Source: Flavobacteriales bacterium UBA5422 (GTDB taxonomy: Bacteria; Bacteroidota; Bacteroidia; Flavobacteriales_D; Crocinitomicaceae). From it: DNA of 53,094 nt. Location of the stretch: positions 247,095 to 300,188 of the forward strand of contig DHNG01000001.1 in the NCBI GenBank assembly GCA_002409405.1, written 5' to 3'. The notes below the pieces were generated by a model. The model ran no database searches. It was not told the DNA's origin and was given only the letters and a program-made list of their open reading frames with translations. Position numbers and translations under genes: made by a program. Of this stretch, positions 25,822-34,823 are shown piece after piece; position 1 is the first letter of the stretch; every line of letters begins with the position of its first letter.

Positions 25822-26310
25822 ATGGACAAACAATACCGGAATTGGATGAATCAGGCTGTTGCTAAAAGTGAAAGCATTGCAAAGCAGTTAAAAGGATTCA
25901 AAAAGAAAAAACCGAAAAATTTAGACGAGCTTTTTCACAACGAGCATCAGGCGGTCTTTCGAAAAGTAGACTGTTTGAAATGTGCCAATTGCTGTAAAAC
26001 TACCAGCCCGATTTTCAGGGATGTTGATATCAGACGGATTTCCACACACATGCGGATGACAGCATCTGATTTCATTAAGAAATTTTTAAAAATAGATGAA
26101 GACAATGACTATGTGTTGCAGCAATCTCCATGTCATTTTTTGATGGACGATAATACGTGTATTATTTATGAACACAGGCCGTTAGCTTGCCGGGAGTATC
26201 CGCATACGGACAGGAAGAACATGAATCAGATCCTTGATTTGACACAGAAGAATGCGGAAATTTGTCCTGCCGTATCAAATATATTGCTGCAGATCAATAA
26301 ATCTTTTTAA
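25822..26310 (+). CDS. YkgJ-family cysteine-cluster protein
   Basis: A 162-residue cytoplasmic protein of the Zn/Fe-chelating cysteine-cluster family. CLKCANCCKTTSPIF at about residues 52-66 supplies CxxCxxCC. A second set follows at SPCHFLMDDNTCIIYEHRPLACREYP, the canonical family pattern. The cluster is thought to bind metal; the physiological role is unknown. The N-terminus is Lys-rich. The start is either 25822 or 25846 (see the promoter entry). The gene is followed 88 bases later by the stand-alone adhesin. Confidence 0.9.
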   Translation: MDKQYRNWMNQAVAKSESIAKQLKGFKKKKPKNLDELFHNEHQAVFRKVDCLKCANCCKTTSPIFRDVDIRRISTHMRMTASDFIKKFLKIDEDNDYVLQQSPCHFLMDDNTCIIYEHRPLACREYPHTDRKNMNQILDLTQKNAEICPAVSNILLQINKSF

Positions 26311-26398
26311 TTTCAGCCAACTTTTTAATCAGTTCAATCGTTTTATTCTAAAAGAAACCGTTGAAGTAGAAATATTCTTGATAAAATATTAAGTACTT

Positions 26399-29300
26399 AT
26401 GAGACAACTATTCATACTCGTCTTGCTCTTGTCCCTATCTTCTTTTTCTTCAATTGCTCAAAGAGGGAAAAATGGGAATGCTACCATCACTACAGCAGGT
26501 ACAATTGTTAATACATATACCACATTGACTTCCAATGCAACGATTGGGAATGCGTCAATAACTGTTGCTGCAAATCAACTGAACGGGGCTGGTTTTACCG
26601 GAAACCTCCAGCAAGGAGATTTGATCATGATTATTCAAATGCAATTTGACAACATTGATGGGCTGAATTACAACATCAATAATTATCCGGAGGTAAGCTG
26701 GGGAGGTGGTGTTGAAGTCAGCTCCAATTACGGACAATCGTATCAGAACGGACACAAATATGGAAAGGTTGCTAACTATGGGAGTGTCGGAAATTTTGAA
26801 TTGAAAGAAGTATCTTCTGTCGGTGGAACCACACAGATTAACCTGACATGTCCGTTAGAAAATAATTACCTGAGCGCAGGTAAGGTACAGGTGATTCGCG
26901 TTCCACGCTATGGAAATTTAACAATTAATAATCCCGGAGCTATTATTTCTCCCGATTGGAACGGAACAACAGGGGGAGTCATTGCGATTGAAGTTGACGG
27001 AAACCTGGCATTAAATACTGCAGGAGCAATCAATGCTTCGGCAAGAGGATTCCGGGGTGGTGTTGTGGAAGGAACGAGCGCAACAGGTGGCAGTACACCA
27101 CATACAGAAGGACAGGGTAACGGAGATACACGCTTAGGATCTATGAATGTTACACTGGGAGGAGCAATTGGTGAAAGTATTATTGGCTTTACAACGGAAT
27201 ATACATCACTTTATTCCCGCTACGGACGTGGTGCTCTTGCCAACGGCGGCGGCGGCGGCGGTCCTCAGAATTCCGGTGGAGGTGGGGGTGCGAATGTAGG
27301 AGATACAAACGGACATACCGGAAAAGGAATTCCGACTGCTGGTTATACTGCAATCTGGAACCTGGAAAAGCCGAATATGGGTACAACATTGAGCTCCGGA
27401 GGCGGGCGAGGTGGATACACATATGCCAATTCAAATCAAAACCCTGCTGTTAACGGACCTAACAGATCTGTTTGGGGAGGGAATGCCCGTAAAGAGAATG
27501 GAGGTTATGGTGGACATGCCCTGGTATACAATCCGTCCAAAATCTTTCTTGGAGGAGGAGGTGGTGCCGGAGGTCAGGATTCAGGACAGGGAGGTTCCGG
27601 AGGTCGTGGTGGAGGTATTATCCATCTGACCGTTTACGGAACCATTACCGGTACAGGAAGCATTCTTTCCAATGGAGAAGCAGGACAAAATTCAAATCCA
27701 AATAATCAGACGGCCGGAGTAGGACAACGAAGAGGAAATGACGGAGCGGGCGGCGGCGGCGGCGGCGGTTATATTTATGTGAAAAACAGCAATGCAATCC
27801 CTGCAACCATTAGTCTTACTGCGAATGGAGGAAACGGAGGATCACACAACCTGGTATTCTCATCACTTGGAGGTGGAACACATGAATTATGTGGCCCTGG
27901 TGCCGGAGGCGCCGGAGGTGGAGTGATGTATACTTCAGGGACTCCTGCATTATCTGTTGCAGGTGGTGCGCCAGGGGGTACGATAAGTAACGGTAGTCAA
28001 AATCCCTGGTCAGCTTCTTTTCCGATGAACGGAGCAACATCCGGAGGTACAGGACTGGTTAATACAGGTGCATCAATCTACGATATTACAGCTGGAAATG
28101 ATACGATTTGCGGCAGCCAGTCAACAACATTGACAGCGGTAGTTACAGGGACACTTCCGGGTGGATCAACTGTCGGGTGGTATACATCACAATTTGGCGG
28201 ATCTCCTGTTGCAACGGGATTAACATTTAATACACCTGTCGTTGCAACAACAACAACATATTATGTAGGAACGTGTCCGGGAACATTCAGAAAACCGGTT
28301 AGAGTGGTCGTTGGAGCAAGTCCGTTGATTACAGGTACAGCAACGATCACCAATGCGACATGTACAGCGGGAGGTGCGATTTCTGGTTTGAGTGCTTCCG
28401 GTGGAACGGGTACATTAGCTTACAGCTGGAATGGAACAACTACACCAGGAGCCAATTTATCAAATGCATCAGCTGGGAATTATACCTTGACTGTAACAGA
28501 TGAAAATGGTTGTACCGCGCAGAGTGGACCACATACAATCAGTGGAGTCGGAGGACCTACGATCAGTGGTACACCTGTTATTACATCAGCGACGTGTGTT
28601 GCAAACGGTGCCATTACAGGTTTAGTTGTAAACGCATCTGTTGCGATTACAAATTATGATTGGAGCGGAACCACAACACCGAACCAAGATTTGTCTGCAC
28701 CGCAAGGATCATATACCTTAACTGTAACAGATGCCAATGGTTGTACGGCACAAAGCGGCCCGCATGTGATACCAGTGACTGCAGCTCCTGTGATTTCAGG
28801 TACAGCTGCCATCACAAATGAAAATTGTAACAATGGTGGAGCAATTACAGGATTGACAGTGAGTGGAGGTGGACTTCCTTATCAGTTTGATTGGAGTGGA
28901 ACCGTTACTACAACGGCAGATCTTACAGGAGCTGATGCAGGAAATTATACACTTACAGTAACAGATAATAACGGTTGTCAGGCGCAGTCCGGACCATACC
29001 AGATTGATGAAGATGCTTCTCCGGTAATTGGTGGAACTCCTGCTGTCACAAATGCAACATGTACAAGTCAGGGAGCAATTTCCGGACTGACGGTTACAGG
29101 TGGAACAGGTTCACTTACTTATCAATGGAACAATACGCCATCCGCAACAGTTGACCTGTCAAATGTTCCTGCGGGGCCGTATGTATTTGTTGTGACAGAT
29201 GCAAATGGATGTACAGATACAAGTGCGACAATTACAATTAATACAGTCGGAGCTCCTGTAATCAATGGAACAGCAGTTGTCACGAATGCAACATGTACTA

Positions 29301-30694
29301 CTCAAGGTTCAATAACCGGATTAACGGTTTCCGGAGGTACACAACCCTATGTTTTTGCATGGAACACAACCATTTCAGCTACAACTGACCTTACCAATGC
29401 GGCGGCCGGACAATATACATTATCAGTGACGGATAATGCAGGGTGTCTTGTTCAAAGCGGTCCGTATACCATTACTCAGATTGCACCACCTGTTTTCGGA
29501 GGTACGGCAACCATTACAGATGCAACGTGTACACAAGGAGGAAGCATCACAGGAATTACTGTTTCCGGAGGTGCACAGCCATATATTTACGAATGGAATA
29601 CCAATGTAACAGCGCAAATTGATTTATTGAACGTATCAGCAGGTTCATATACACTTGTTGTAACAGATGACAATGGTTGTCAGATTACCAGTGGTCCGCA
29701 TGTGATCAATAGTCAGGGAGTACCATCTATAACAGGAACCGCTACTATTGTTGCGGCAACTTGTCAAACAGGGGGTAGTATTACAGGATTATCAGTTACC
29801 GGTGGGGTAGCGCCTTATATATACGAGTGGAATGGTACGGTAAATCCGACAGCTGACATTTCGAATTTGCAACCGGGAACTTATACATTGGTAGTTGAAG
29901 ATGCAAATGGTTGTATCGCGACAAGTACCCCATACACAATTACAGCTCCTGTAGCTCCTGTTATTTCAGGAACGGCAGTTGTTGATAATGCCGATTGTAT
30001 TCAGGGAGGAAGTATCACCGGATTAACAGTGACCGGAGGAACCGCTCCTTATGTGTATTCCTGGAACGGTGGAGCATTTACAACGTTGGATATCTTTAAC
30101 CTTCAGGCAGGTCTGTATACATTAACAGTGACGGATGCAAACGGATGTTCTGTAACAGGAGCTCCGGTCACAGTAGCTGAAGATGTATTTGTAGATGCTC
30201 AGTTCAGCTATTCACCTAATCCTGCATCTATCAATGAACCGATTCAATTCCACGATGAATCTACCGGAAACATTGTATCCTGGGACTGGGAGTTGGATAC
30301 GACAACATTTGCTGTCACGCAACATGCGAATTACGTATTTACACAGGATGGATTCTACAATGTGACATTAACAGTAACAGATGCAAATGGCTGTGTGGAT
30401 GCAGTAACAATAACCATTGAAGTCATTTCTGAGTTGGAAGCTCCGAATATCATTACTGCGAATGGAGATGGGATCAATGACTTGTTTGTTCTCAAAGGAT
30501 TACTTCCGAATACAAAATTATTGATCGTAAACAGATGGGGGAACCTGATCTATACCAATGACAGTTATGATAATACATGGAATGGACGGGATATGTCAGG
30601 GAATATGGTTGTTGAGGGCGTATATACATATGCAATAACGTTGCCCGATGGTAATCAGAAACATGGATTTGTTCATGTAGTACATACGCATTAA
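26399..30694 (+). CDS. Stand-alone SprB-repeat adhesin with type B (CHU_C) secretion domain
   Basis: 1431 residues. Signal peptide about 1-21 (ending SIAQ). Residues 30-560 form a Gly- and Asn-rich beta region with poly-Gly runs coded by GGC triplets. A short Ig-like domain lies at about 565-640 (WYTSQFGGSPVATG...). Eight SprB-type repeats of about 78 residues follow at 640-1262, each with the core ITGLTVSGG ... YTLTVTDANGC. A PKD domain (about 1262-1345, VSWDWELD) and a CHU_C domain (about 1347-1431, PNIITANGDGINDLF and VNRWGN) complete it. The repeats match those of the SprB gliding adhesin, so a role in surface adhesion or gliding is likely. Unlike the other two adhesins in the window, it has no SprF or OmpA partner gene beside it. 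Confidence 0.93.
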   Translation: MRQLFILVLLLSLSSFSSIAQRGKNGNATITTAGTIVNTYTTLTSNATIGNASITVAANQLNGAGFTGNLQQGDLIMIIQMQFDNIDGLNYNINNYPEVSWGGGVEVSSNYGQSYQNGHKYGKVANYGSVGNFELKEVSSVGGTTQINLTCPLENNYLSAGKVQVIRVPRYGNLTINNPGAIISPDWNGTTGGVIAIEVDGNLALNTAGAINASARGFRGGVVEGTSATGGSTPHTEGQGNGDTRLGSMNVTLGGAIGESIIGFTTEYTSLYSRYGRGALANGGGGGGPQNSGGGGGANVGDTNGHTGKGIPTAGYTAIWNLEKPNMGTTLSSGGGRGGYTYANSNQNPAVNGPNRSVWGGNARKENGGYGGHALVYNPSKIFLGGGGGAGGQDSGQGGSGGRGGGIIHLTVYGTITGTGSILSNGEAGQNSNPNNQTAGVGQRRGNDGAGGGGGGGYIYVKNSNAIPATISLTANGGNGGSHNLVFSSLGGGTHELCGPGAGGAGGGVMYTSGTPALSVAGGAPGGTISNGSQNPWSASFPMNGATSGGTGLVNTGASIYDITAGNDTICGSQSTTLTAVVTGTLPGGSTVGWYTSQFGGSPVATGLTFNTPVVATTTTYYVGTCPGTFRKPVRVVVGASPLITGTATITNATCTAGGAISGLSASGGTGTLAYSWNGTTTPGANLSNASAGNYTLTVTDENGCTAQSGPHTISGVGGPTISGTPVITSATCVANGAITGLVVNASVAITNYDWSGTTTPNQDLSAPQGSYTLTVTDANGCTAQSGPHVIPVTAAPVISGTAAITNENCNNGGAITGLTVSGGGLPYQFDWSGTVTTTADLTGADAGNYTLTVTDNNGCQAQSGPYQIDEDASPVIGGTPAVTNATCTSQGAISGLTVTGGTGSLTYQWNNTPSATVDLSNVPAGPYVFVVTDANGCTDTSATITINTVGAPVINGTAVVTNATCTTQGSITGLTVSGGTQPYVFAWNTTISATTDLTNAAAGQYTLSVTDNAGCLVQSGPYTITQIAPPVFGGTATITDATCTQGGSITGITVSGGAQPYIYEWNTNVTAQIDLLNVSAGSYTLVVTDDNGCQITSGPHVINSQGVPSITGTATIVAATCQTGGSITGLSVTGGVAPYIYEWNGTVNPTADISNLQPGTYTLVVEDANGCIATSTPYTITAPVAPVISGTAVVDNADCIQGGSITGLTVTGGTAPYVYSWNGGAFTTLDIFNLQAGLYTLTVTDANGCSVTGAPVTVAEDVFVDAQFSYSPNPASINEPIQFHDESTGNIVSWDWELDTTTFAVTQHANYVFTQDGFYNVTLTVTDANGCVDAVTITIEVISELEAPNIITANGDGINDLFVLKGLLPNTKLLIVNRWGNLIYTNDSYDNTWNGRDMSGNMVVEGVYTYAITLPDGNQKHGFVHVVHTH
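27245..27766 (+). repeat. GGC triplet tracts in the poly-Gly region
   Basis: (GGC)5 followed by GGT at 27245-27262, and (GGC)6 followed by GGT at 27749-27769, encode poly-Gly runs in the stand-alone adhesin. They stand out because this gene otherwise mixes GGA and GGT. Length changes would keep the reading frame. Confidence 0.7.
28320..30182 (+). repeat. Eight SprB-type repeats (about 234 bp each)
   Basis: Eight tandem coding units of about 232-237 bases. They are conserved in protein (one Cys early and one Cys in NGC near the end of each unit) but much diverged in DNA, unlike the 276-bp repeats of the operon 1 adhesin. Confidence 0.88.
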
Positions 30695-30730
30695 CAAAAT
30701 TAGTTTTCATTTGTACAGTAATTCACTGCA

Positions 30731-31306
30731 ATGATTGATATACAGAAACATATAAATGTCTCAATAGATACGATTTACCAGTCTTATCTTTCTCTCTATG
30801 AGAAGGATCTGGGATTTCATGTGCTGTTGAAATATTATGGGGAATTTTCTGTAAACCTGATCCGGAGCTTTGCCGATGGAGTTGAAGAACTTATGATCAA
30901 GCTGGGGGATAAGCGTCACGTAATCAAACGGATGTTCAGCATTCTTGTTGAAGGACTCCAAAACATTCATTTACACGGAGGACTAGATGACAACGGGCAA
31001 CAGACGGCTTTTTTAATTGTTACACACAATAACCTGGGATACAAAATACTGTTTGGAAACATTGTTGAGCCGGAAGACAGATCATCGGTGAAAACGTACC
31101 TGGGAAATATCAATAATCACAGTGACGAAGAGCTAAAGCAATTGTACCTCAGTATCCTCAAAGACGGGTATTTGTCCCAGAAAGGAGGAGCAGGATTAGG
31201 AATTGTCACCATGCGCATCAAATCCTCGGAAGATTTACAGTACCGTATTTATGATTTACCGTCTAACAAGGCCTTCCTGGTAATGGAAGTTGAACTCAAT
31301 AAATAA
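30731..31306 (+). CDS. SiaB-like (DUF6272) protein kinase
   Basis: A 191-residue GHKL-ATPase-like protein of the SiaB family. VEGLQNIHLHGG at about 75-86 is the ATP-binding N-box helix, and KGGAGLGIVTMRIKSS at about 151-166 is the glycine lid (G-box). It lacks a sensor or His-phosphotransfer domain, as expected for anti-sigma-factor-like kinases. In Pseudomonas, SiaB phosphorylates the small protein SiaC and affects biofilm formation through a diguanylate cyclase. The gene starts 37 bases after the adhesin with no visible terminator between, so co-transcription is plausible. No SiaC-like gene is adjacent here. Confidence 0.85.
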   Translation: MIDIQKHINVSIDTIYQSYLSLYEKDLGFHVLLKYYGEFSVNLIRSFADGVEELMIKLGDKRHVIKRMFSILVEGLQNIHLHGGLDDNGQQTAFLIVTHNNLGYKILFGNIVEPEDRSSVKTYLGNINNHSDEELKQLYLSILKDGYLSQKGGAGLGIVTMRIKSSEDLQYRIYDLPSNKAFLVMEVELNK

Positions 31307-31310
31307 TACA

Positions 31311-32039
31311 TTATACATTTCTGAAAAACTCGGAAAGCAGTATTCCTGTTGCAATCGAAACATTCAGAGATTCAGCACCCCCTCTCCTTGGAATAGAAAT
31401 GGGATGAGTAATGAATTGCTTCAATTCTTCCGAAATTCCGTTACCTTCATTTCCCATGAGTAAAATTCCCGCAGGTTGTACGACTGTTTTGTAGATATTT
31501 TCCCCTTCCAGTAAAGCGCCGAATACAGGTAGCCGTGTTTCCTGAAAGTAAGATTTTAAATCGGTATAATCCACCTGTATTCTTAAAAATGCTCCCATTG
31601 AAGCCTGAATTGCTTTTGGATTGTATACATCAACAGTTGTCCGGGAGCAGATAATCTTTTCAACACCGAACCAGTCTGCCAACCGCATGATAGTACCCAT
31701 ATTCCCGGGATCCTGTACCGCATCCAATGCCAGTACAAACGACGTGCGCGTTTCAGGGAAAACCATTTTTCTGACTACGGCAATGACTTTGTTGGGTGTT
31801 TTTAGTGAAGAACAACGTTTTAGAGTTTCCTCGTCACACTGATACCATTCAACACCTGTTGTGTGTTCAGAATTAAAATCAGCAGTAGAGACGCAAAATT
31901 CAACCTGGCTTGGAGCAGACATCAATACTTCTTCTACCATTTTTTCTCCCTCCACAACAAATAAATTGTGTTCATCACGGCATTTTTTTTGCTGTAAACA
32001 ACGAATTTGTTTTATCTTGTTTTGTGATAAAGCTTTCAC
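31311..32039 (-). CDS. SpoU/TrmH-family RNA 2'-O-methyltransferase
   Basis: 242 residues with a GTG start at 32039; there is no in-frame ATG near, and a weak -7 box (TAATTTCG at 32065-32072, minus strand) supports this end. The N-terminal substrate-binding domain contains EHNLFVVEGEKMVEE. The SPOUT knot carries the three family motifs: ALDAVQDPGNMGTIMRLADWFG, LLMGNEGNGISEEL and IPRRGGAESLNVSIATGILLSEF. It methylates a ribose 2'-OH in rRNA or tRNA using S-adenosylmethionine; the target site is not predictable. It ends 4 bases after the convergent SiaB-like gene and is divergent from the TamL gene. Confidence 0.93.
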   Translation of the reverse strand: MKALSQNKIKQIRCLQQKKCRDEHNLFVVEGEKMVEEVLMSAPSQVEFCVSTADFNSEHTTGVEWYQCDEETLKRCSSLKTPNKVIAVVRKMVFPETRTSFVLALDAVQDPGNMGTIMRLADWFGVEKIICSRTTVDVYNPKAIQASMGAFLRIQVDYTDLKSYFQETRLPVFGALLEGENIYKTVVQPAGILLMGNEGNGISEELKQFITHPISIPRRGGAESLNVSIATGILLSEFFRNV

Positions 32040-32053
32040 GTTCTCTTTTATAT

Positions 32054-32061
32054 TATTTTTG
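32054..32061 (+). promoter_or_regulatory. -7 box for the TamL gene
   Basis: TATTTTTG on the plus strand, with TTTC at 32034-32037 as a possible -33 element (spacer 16). It lies 19 bases before the TTG start at 32080. Confidence 0.5.
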
Positions 32062-32079
32062 TTTCGAAATTAAGAATTT

Positions 32080-34773
32080 TTGAATCGATCTGCTGGCATA
32101 GCTGTCCTTTTTATGACAATTGTTACACTTTTAGTTGGGTGTAAGCAAACAAAATATGTCCCGGAGGGGAAATACCTGTTAAAAAAGAATACCATTGAAG
32201 TAGATAAAAGCGAATTGAATGACGATGACCTGGCAGGGGTTATTCGTCAGCAACCGAACTATAAGACGCTTGGGATGAAAATAAAACTGGCGTCTTATAA
32301 TGCAATTGATTCTGCTAAAGTCGCTGAAAAACGGATCCGGAAAAATGAGAAACTGAAGGTAAAAAACCAGAAAATAAGATCAAAAGAAAAACGGATCAAC
32401 GAAAAACGAATTGCGCGAGCAAAGCGAAAAGGCAAAGAATGGTATACCAAGCGCGTTTTGCCGGTAAAGGACACCGTTGACCCCAAGATGTTTTTTCGCG
32501 AATGGCTGAAATACAAGTTTGGAGAGCCACCTGTTATTTATGACACGATTTACTTTGGTAAATCAATTGAGCAATTAAATGTCTATCTGAAGAAAAAAGG
32601 CTATTACTACGGTTCTGTAAACGGTGAAGTGGTGTATAAAAACAACCGAAAAGCGATTGCAAAGTATTACGTTCATCCGGGTAAGAGGTATTACATTGAT
32701 TCCGTTTACTTAACGGGCCCTAATTCATCAATTAAAAATTCGTACGAGAAATTCATTCAAAAAGAAAAGGTGGAATCACTGCTGAAGAAACCGTTTGATA
32801 CAGATTTGTTGGATGATCACCGGAATACAGTAGCCGGGTTAATGCGGGATGAAGCATACTTCGGATTCAGTTATTCCAGTATCGATTACGTGGCAGATAC
32901 ATCGAAAGGAGATTATAAAGTAACGTTAGGAATTCGTTTTGCAGAACGAATGATCCAATCTCCGGACTATGCAGACAGCGTGATTACGATTCCTTACCGG
33001 ACTTTCCTGGTGAAAGATGTACATTTTCACATCCTGGATACGATGAAAATGAAAGGTTCATTTAAAGAACGCCTGAAAGAATTGAGTTTACCGATGATGA
33101 CAGATGGAAACCTGACAACCATCGATACCCTGGTTTTCAAAGACGTCTATTTCAATAAAAACGAGAAAAAGAAAAGGGGAATTCCAAAAGACCTGGACAC
33201 ACTGAATATTCAACGAATTGCAAATTTCTATTACAATGGAAAAATGTTTGTCAGACCGGGAATTATTGAGTTGCAAAACTACCTGGAGAATGAAAATTAT
33301 TACAAAGAGTATTACCTGGAACGTTCCTATACACGGCTTTTGCAGTTAGATATCTTTTCTGTAGTAAAACCTAAACTGGTAGAAATTCCCGATTCAAATA
33401 AGGTAGAGGTCCATTATTACTTAGTACCATCGGAAAAACAACACTTCAGTTTTGAGCCGAAAGCCACCAACTCCAATGGATTTCTAGGAGTCTCGGCATC
33501 ATTGAATTACAGCAACAGGAACTTGTTCCGGGGTGCAGAAAAACTGACATTCTCTCTCAGTGGTGGTTTCGAATCCCAGCCAGCTATTTTTGATGAATCA
33601 GTCAATGGCGAGAAAGTAAAGAAATCAGGGAGAAGCTTTAACACGTTTGAGTTCGAACCCGGAGTTAAACTGGATTTACCAGGTTTACTTCCGCTGAGAA
33701 GAGCCGTTTATATGGCTAAACGTCAACGTGCAAGAACAATTCTTACAGCATCATTTAACTACCAGAGCCGGGAGGATTTTGACCGACGAAGTTTCCAGTT
33801 CGGGTATTTATGGCGATTCTATGGTGCGGAAACACAAATTTTTCAGATTGGTTTACCAACAAGCTCCGTTATAAAATATGTACTCTTTAATCCGAAGGGT
33901 AACTTTGAAGATAAGTTGAATCAGTTGAATGACATGTTCTTGCGCAACACATACAGCGATCAGTTCATCTGGCAGGATTGGAAAATTACCTATGAATACA
34001 ACACAACGGAGAAAAAGAATAAGAAATCGAAAGCCAATATTTATTTCAAAACATCTTTTGACCCGGCGGGTAATTTCCTTTCGTTATTTAAACACTACCA
34101 GGACACGAATTCACTCGGTCAACGAATGATCTTCGGATTGGGATATTCTCAGTTTTTGCGCCTAGATAACGAAATTATTTATGCCCAACCGATCGGGAAG
34201 AAGCACAGCTTGAATATGCGTTTTATGGCAGGGGTCGGAATGCCGTATGGAAACACGACAACTTCCCTTCCGTATGACTATGGTTTCTTTGGGGGAGGAG
34301 CCAATGATAACAGAGGATGGCGCTCACGTACATTAGGACCGGGCGTGTATAAATACTACCTGGATCAAAACAGAACAGTTACGCAGATCGGAGATATCCG
34401 GATTGCCGGCTTTGCCGAATTCCGTTTTTCGATGGGGGGAATTTTTAAAGCAGCCATCTTTTCTGATATCGGAAATATATGGACATGGAATGAAGACGTC
34501 AACCGACCCGGATCACAATTCTCAAAAGATTGGTACAAACAGTTAGCTGTTTCCGGAGGAATCGGTTTGCGGATTGACCTGGATTTCTTTGTTGTGCGAC
34601 TGGATTTAGGTATTCCGCTTTCAAATCCTTCCCTTCCGAAGGGATCGCAATGGATTTTCCAATCCCGCGATGCGTTCCACCAGGAACTGGAAAACACACC
34701 GGGACTGGATATGTCAACAGTACCCAAACCATTTATCCCGGTATTACACTTCGGTATCGGATATCCGTTCTAA
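32080..34773 (+). CDS. tamL: TamL-type Omp85 outer-membrane lipoprotein
   Basis: 897 residues, apparently starting with TTG (MNRSAGIAVLFMTIVTLLVGC): this start supplies the basic n-region that the inner ATG at 32113 would lack, and both lead to a lipobox Cys at residue 21 (LVGC). POTRA-like repeats cover about 130-460, after a strongly basic stretch at 80-120. The C-terminal Omp85 barrel runs to the final Phe (FGIGYPF), with the GGGANDNRGWRSRTLGPG motif near 735-755. TamL is the Bacteroidota lipoprotein form of TamA; it works with TamB in outer-membrane assembly or lipid transport. No tamB lies in the window. It is divergent from the methyltransferase gene. Confidence 0.9.
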   Translation: MNRSAGIAVLFMTIVTLLVGCKQTKYVPEGKYLLKKNTIEVDKSELNDDDLAGVIRQQPNYKTLGMKIKLASYNAIDSAKVAEKRIRKNEKLKVKNQKIRSKEKRINEKRIARAKRKGKEWYTKRVLPVKDTVDPKMFFREWLKYKFGEPPVIYDTIYFGKSIEQLNVYLKKKGYYYGSVNGEVVYKNNRKAIAKYYVHPGKRYYIDSVYLTGPNSSIKNSYEKFIQKEKVESLLKKPFDTDLLDDHRNTVAGLMRDEAYFGFSYSSIDYVADTSKGDYKVTLGIRFAERMIQSPDYADSVITIPYRTFLVKDVHFHILDTMKMKGSFKERLKELSLPMMTDGNLTTIDTLVFKDVYFNKNEKKKRGIPKDLDTLNIQRIANFYYNGKMFVRPGIIELQNYLENENYYKEYYLERSYTRLLQLDIFSVVKPKLVEIPDSNKVEVHYYLVPSEKQHFSFEPKATNSNGFLGVSASLNYSNRNLFRGAEKLTFSLSGGFESQPAIFDESVNGEKVKKSGRSFNTFEFEPGVKLDLPGLLPLRRAVYMAKRQRARTILTASFNYQSREDFDRRSFQFGYLWRFYGAETQIFQIGLPTSSVIKYVLFNPKGNFEDKLNQLNDMFLRNTYSDQFIWQDWKITYEYNTTEKKNKKSKANIYFKTSFDPAGNFLSLFKHYQDTNSLGQRMIFGLGYSQFLRLDNEIIYAQPIGKKHSLNMRFMAGVGMPYGNTTTSLPYDYGFFGGGANDNRGWRSRTLGPGVYKYYLDQNRTVTQIGDIRIAGFAEFRFSMGGIFKAAIFSDIGNIWTWNEDVNRPGSQFSKDWYKQLAVSGGIGLRIDLDFFVVRLDLGIPLSNPSLPKGSQWIFQSRDAFHQELENTPGLDMSTVPKPFIPVLHFGIGYPF

Positions 34774-34823
34774 GAACAGATTCATCTAATTCCGGTTACC
34801 AATCTGCTTAAGCCGAACTCAGG

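Noticed and set aside
24231..25829. N-terminal extension of the flavoprotein to 25829
   Set aside because: It would overlap the divergent YkgJ gene start and its promoter, and the 32 extra residues have no family support. The ATG at 25733 begins directly at the FAD-binding strand.
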